Source: RUG334 sp045599645
GTDB lineage: Bacteria; Muiribacteriota; Ozemobacteria; Ozemobacterales; Ozemobacteraceae
Assembly: GCA_045599645.1 (NCBI GenBank)
Contig: JAZRWI010000077.1
Location: 1 to 27,984 of the forward strand
DNA: 27,984 nucleotides
Direction of reading: 5' to 3'
Shown: positions 25,730 through 27,984 of the stretch, piece after piece
Position numbering within the stretch: position 1 is the stretch's first letter
How the letters are laid out: each line of letters starts with the position of its first letter
The notes under the pieces: generated by a model
What the model was told of the DNA's origin: nothing
The model's database searches: none
The model's input: the letters and a program-made list of their open reading frames with translations, nothing else
Made by a program: the position numbers and the translations under genes

Positions 25730-25810
25730 CGCTTACAGCTATCGGCCGCCCTCCTAGCAGCTGTGCTGCGCCCTTCTAGCGTCAGCGCCCTTCTAGGCCG
25801 CTGGCCGCCC
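25727..25810. repeat. String of four GC-rich hairpins with GCCCTYCTA spacers
   Basis: Hairpins GGCCG/CGGCC (25727-25747, 11-nt loop), GCAGC-TGT-GCTGC (25757-25769), GCG-TCAG-CGC (25779-25788) and GGCC-GCT-GGCC (25796-25806) are separated by GCCCTCCTA, GCCCTTCTA and GCCCTTCTA. Spacers are conserved and stems differ, the same design as at 18723-18968 with another spacer. A two-hairpin inverted copy is at 1031-1063. It lies upstream of the plus-strand cyclase promoter. Confidence 0.85.
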
Positions 25811-25825
25811 TAATATTTGTTATGG

Positions 25826-25853
25826 TTGACAATTTTTAATAATTAAATATTTT
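25826..25853 (+). promoter_or_regulatory. Possible promoter of the PAS-cyclase gene
   Basis: A perfect TTGACA (25826-25831) is followed after 16 bp by TATTTT (25848-25853) in very AT-rich DNA. The gene's ATG is 32 bp further on, with AAGG about 10 bases before it. Confidence 0.45.
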
Positions 25854-25885
25854 TATATGGGAAACTTACTTAAGGTAAAAATCAG

Positions 25886-27277
25886 ATGGCAGATGATAAT
25901 TTTATTTATAAATCCATACTTTCAAGTATGTCAGAGGGCCTTATCGTAACTTCGATGAAAGGTGTCATTACACATTGCAACGAAGCAGTATATGAATTAT
26001 TAGAAATGAAGCCAGAAGACATGCTAGGTAAAAAGATTGCCAGATGCTTCTATAAATTTCAAGAAAATGATGATTTCAACCAGGCAATACTGAATGCCAT
26101 CTACGACCGCAATTCTACCCATAAAACCATAGTCAGTTACTACACAGGGAAAGACTATAAACAGTTTAATATTACAACCTTTTTCCTGCATGAAAACGAT
26201 GAAAAAATTGGTATTGTTATTGTTCTAAATGACATCAGCGAATTAACAGAACTACGTGATGCTATTAAGGCTATGGAACGTATAAAAAAGCTTAACACCC
26301 AGCTTGAAATGCGTAATAGCCTTCTTAACGCCACATTTGGCAGATATTTATCTGATGAAATCGTCAGAGAGCTTCTTGAAACTCCTGGAGGTCTTCAGCT
26401 AGGTGGTAAAAAACGTAATGTCACAGTAATGATGAGCGATTTACGTGGATTCACACAGATTTCCGAAATAATGAAACCGAATGAGCTCATCGATATGCTG
26501 AATAATTATCTTACAGTCATGAGTGATATAATCACAGCTCATAAAGGCACAATCATAGAATTCCTTGGTGATGGCATTCTGATTGTCTTTGGCGCCCCGA
26601 TAGAATGTGAAGACCACGCCTTCAATGCAGTATGTTCTGCCGTTGAAATGCAGGCAGCAATGCCACAGGTCAACGCCTGGAACAAAGAAAAGGGTTATCC
26701 AGAATTAAAGATGGGTATTGGTATCAGCACTGGCGACACCATTGTTGGGAATATTGGCTCAGAACGTCATACAAAATATGGGGTTATAGGCCAATATGTT
26801 AATCTTTGCGGACGCATAGAAAGCTTTACAACAGGAAGCCAGATTCTTATATCTCCCGCTACCAAAGCCGCTATTAATGAACCCCTGGAAATAGCCAATG
26901 AATTTGAAGTAATGCCAAAAGGCGTTAAAACTCCAATATTGCTAAGCCAGATAACAGGTATCGGTGGGAAATATAATATACATTGCCCGCAGAACGAAGT
27001 TCAGCTTAAGACATTAAAAGAATATTTTGATATTGAATTTTCTGAAATAAAAAACAAACAAGTAATTAAAGAAAGATATAACGGCAAATTGGTAGCTGCT
27101 TCTGAAACCCACGCAGTATTATTAACAGAAGAAAATCTAGAGGATTTTACAAATCTGGAACTTTATGGTAAACCAAGCGTATTCTGCAAGGTATTACATC
27201 AGATGCCGTCCGGCTATATGGTTGCTTTCACCTCTGACTCCACCACTCTGCTCTCTAAGCTGGCGTTTAATTTTTAA
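25886..27277 (+). CDS. PAS-domain class III adenylate/guanylate cyclase with C-terminal beta domain
   Basis: A 463-residue soluble signalling protein. A PAS domain lies at about 8-115 (SMSEGLIVTSMKGVITHCNE) and a coiled-coil linker at about 118-150. The class III cyclase domain is at about 168-340: the two metal-binding Asp are D185 (MMSDLRGFT) and D229 (LGDGI), a candidate purine-selecting Lys is K275 (ELKMGIGIS), and the transition-state Asn and Arg are N306 and R310 (VNLCGRIES). The position usually held by Asp or Thr before VN is Gln303 (VIGQYVN), so cAMP versus cGMP specificity is open. The last 95 or so residues form a separate beta-rich region (PilZ-like at best). No membrane helix is present. 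It makes a cyclic nucleotide messenger that GAF-domain proteins such as the one at 6408-9470 might sense, but that link is speculative. The stop codon is shared with the first unit of the heptamer array. Confidence 0.9.
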   Translation: MADDNFIYKSILSSMSEGLIVTSMKGVITHCNEAVYELLEMKPEDMLGKKIARCFYKFQENDDFNQAILNAIYDRNSTHKTIVSYYTGKDYKQFNITTFFLHENDEKIGIVIVLNDISELTELRDAIKAMERIKKLNTQLEMRNSLLNATFGRYLSDEIVRELLETPGGLQLGGKKRNVTVMMSDLRGFTQISEIMKPNELIDMLNNYLTVMSDIITAHKGTIIEFLGDGILIVFGAPIECEDHAFNAVCSAVEMQAAMPQVNAWNKEKGYPELKMGIGISTGDTIVGNIGSERHTKYGVIGQYVNLCGRIESFTTGSQILISPATKAAINEPLEIANEFEVMPKGVKTPILLSQITGIGGKYNIHCPQNEVQLKTLKEYFDIEFSEIKNKQVIKERYNGKLVAASETHAVLLTEENLEDFTNLELYGKPSVFCKVLHQMPSGYMVAFTSDSTTLLSKLAFNF

Positions 27278-27555
27278 TTCATAATTCATAATTCATAATG
27301 CATAATTCATAATGCATAATTCATAATTCATAATGCATAATTCATAATTCATAATTCATAATTCATAATGCATAATGCATAATGCATAATGCATAATTCA
27401 TAATTCATAATGCATAATTCATAATTCATAATTCATAATGCATAATTCATAATGCATAATACATAATTCATAATTCATAATGCATAATTCATAATTCATA
27501 ATTCATAATTCATAATGCATAATACATAATTCATAATTCATAATGCATAATACAT
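27276..27555. repeat. 40-copy heptamer array, AAT(T/G/A)CAT
   Basis: Exactly 40 contiguous 7-bp units with no gaps. Every unit is AATNCAT, where N is T in 24, G in 13 and A in 3 copies; no other position varies. The array begins inside the TAA stop of the cyclase gene. Unit order contains a near duplication: units 1-13 and 21-34 read the same except for one added A-type unit, suggesting a segmental duplication of about 140 bp. Confidence 0.97.
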
Positions 27556-27601
27556 AATTACTATGTTCTATTCATGCTTGGAGTAGAAGTGTGATTCAAT
27601 A

Positions 27602-27643
27602 AGTCGTTAATCGATAGTCTGAAATCGGAGGCCAGAAGCCTGG
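27602..27643. repeat. Six degenerate AGYCRGA-family heptamers
   Basis: Units AGTCGTT, AATCGAT, AGTCTGA, AATCGGA, GGCCAGA and AGCCTGG run without gaps and belong to the family at 25609-25729. The stretch 27644-27800 shows no gene; it contains further heptad-like GGCTCTT/AGCTGTT words near 27695-27715. Confidence 0.65.
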
Positions 27644-27800
27644 ACCTAAGACCTATTTTATAGCAGTGGATGTATAAGGGTGATTTTAACGCTATTGGCT
27701 CTTAGCTGTTGGCCGAGAGCAAACAGACTGCCCTTTCATATGGTTGAGCAAATGTTTAATGCTTGGTGCCACACTCAAAACCTCCCTTGATCCCTCCTTA

Positions 27801-27946
27801 GAGGCTGTCTGAAAACTAGAAATTTATAAAAATCCCGATGTACAGTAGATTCCTAAAAACCTCCCTTTTTAAGGGAGGGTAGGGAGGGTTTCGATTTTAG
27901 AAGAAACTTGTTTTGAATGCATAAAATCGAGTATTCAGACAGTCTC
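27801..27946. mobile_element. 146-bp MITE-like element with terminal inverted repeats and a TA duplication
   Basis: The ends GAGGCTGTCTGAAAACTAGA (left) and the reverse complement of the right end, GAGACTGTCTGAATACTCGA, match at 17 of 20 positions. Both ends are flanked by TA (27799-27800 and 27947-27948), a target duplication typical of IS630/Tc1-mariner-type movement. The interior has no coding capacity and includes a hairpin ACCTCCCTT/AAGGGAGGGT around 27860-27880. Joining the flanks across one TA gives CCCTCCTTAAAAAGGAGGG, so it appears to have inserted into an older intergenic palindrome. Confidence 0.75.
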
Positions 27947-27984
27947 TAAAAAGGAGGGTTTTACGACAGCACGAAACAAAAAAA

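Noticed and set aside
27276..27555. CRISPR array
   Set aside because: Units are 7 bp with no spacers and no cas genes nearby; it is a simple heptamer tandem array.
27556..27984. tRNA or coding gene at the right end
   Set aside because: No cloverleaf-like sequence or open frame with a start and ribosome binding site was found; the region is explained by heptamers and the MITE-like element.

Overview
The window is low-GC DNA from a diderm bacterium. The evidence for an outer membrane is a truncated SLH-domain porin at the left edge and a TolC/MacA/MacB-type efflux operon. The combination of an SLH porin, a multi-kilobase pseudopilin-like gene, tandem-GAF HD-GYP and PAS-cyclase signalling proteins, and intergenic DNA packed with heptameric and hairpin repeats fits an uncultured lineage such as Candidatus Riflebacteria or a neighbouring deep-branching diderm group. 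That placement is inference from gene content only.

Layout. 1-670: 5' part of an SLH porin gene (minus), preceded by a leader with an intrinsic terminator and a 10-copy GCTT microsatellite. 671-1435: repeat-rich intergenic DNA. 1436-6278: minus-strand operon for an outer-membrane factor, a membrane-fusion protein, an ABC ATPase and a MacB/FtsX permease. 6408-9470: four GAF domains fused to an HD-GYP phosphodiesterase. 9550-10017: membrane-anchored CBM48 protein with a Cys cluster. 10045-12417: PcrA/UvrD helicase. 12426-13547: a protein that reads as a stand-alone relative of the UvrD-type intein (HINT fold), 8 bases upstream of pcrA. 13614-14375: TrmO. 14496-15785: HflX. 15806-16180: HicB-like antitoxin without a HicA partner. 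16258-16980: alpha/beta hydrolase (plus). 17414-18631: fucose/arabinose isomerase-superfamily protein. 18972-25553: a 2193-residue protein with a type IV prepilin-like N-terminus, WD/NHL-like propeller, two discoidin-like segments and a Kelch region. 25886-27277: PAS plus class III nucleotide cyclase (plus). The right end is an exact 40-copy heptamer array followed by a 146-bp MITE-like element.

How it works together. The efflux operon forms one tripartite pump. trmO, the HINT-like gene and pcrA form a compact same-strand run; the HINT-like gene has its own promoter and its stop codon overlaps the pcrA ribosome binding site, so the two are probably co-expressed. HicB and HflX lie 20 bases apart behind a perfect-consensus promoter. 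The HD-GYP and cyclase proteins are nucleotide second-messenger enzymes, and the SLH porin and giant pseudopilin are surface proteins.

The most unusual signals are: (1) the stand-alone, splicing-incompetent HINT/UvrD-intein-like gene beside an intein-free pcrA; (2) the giant pseudopilin; (3) intergenic strings of short hairpins whose stems differ while spacers and loops are conserved; (4) several families of 7-bp tandem repeats including a 280-bp array; and (5) a microsatellite plus terminator in the SLH porin leader that could give switchable expression.
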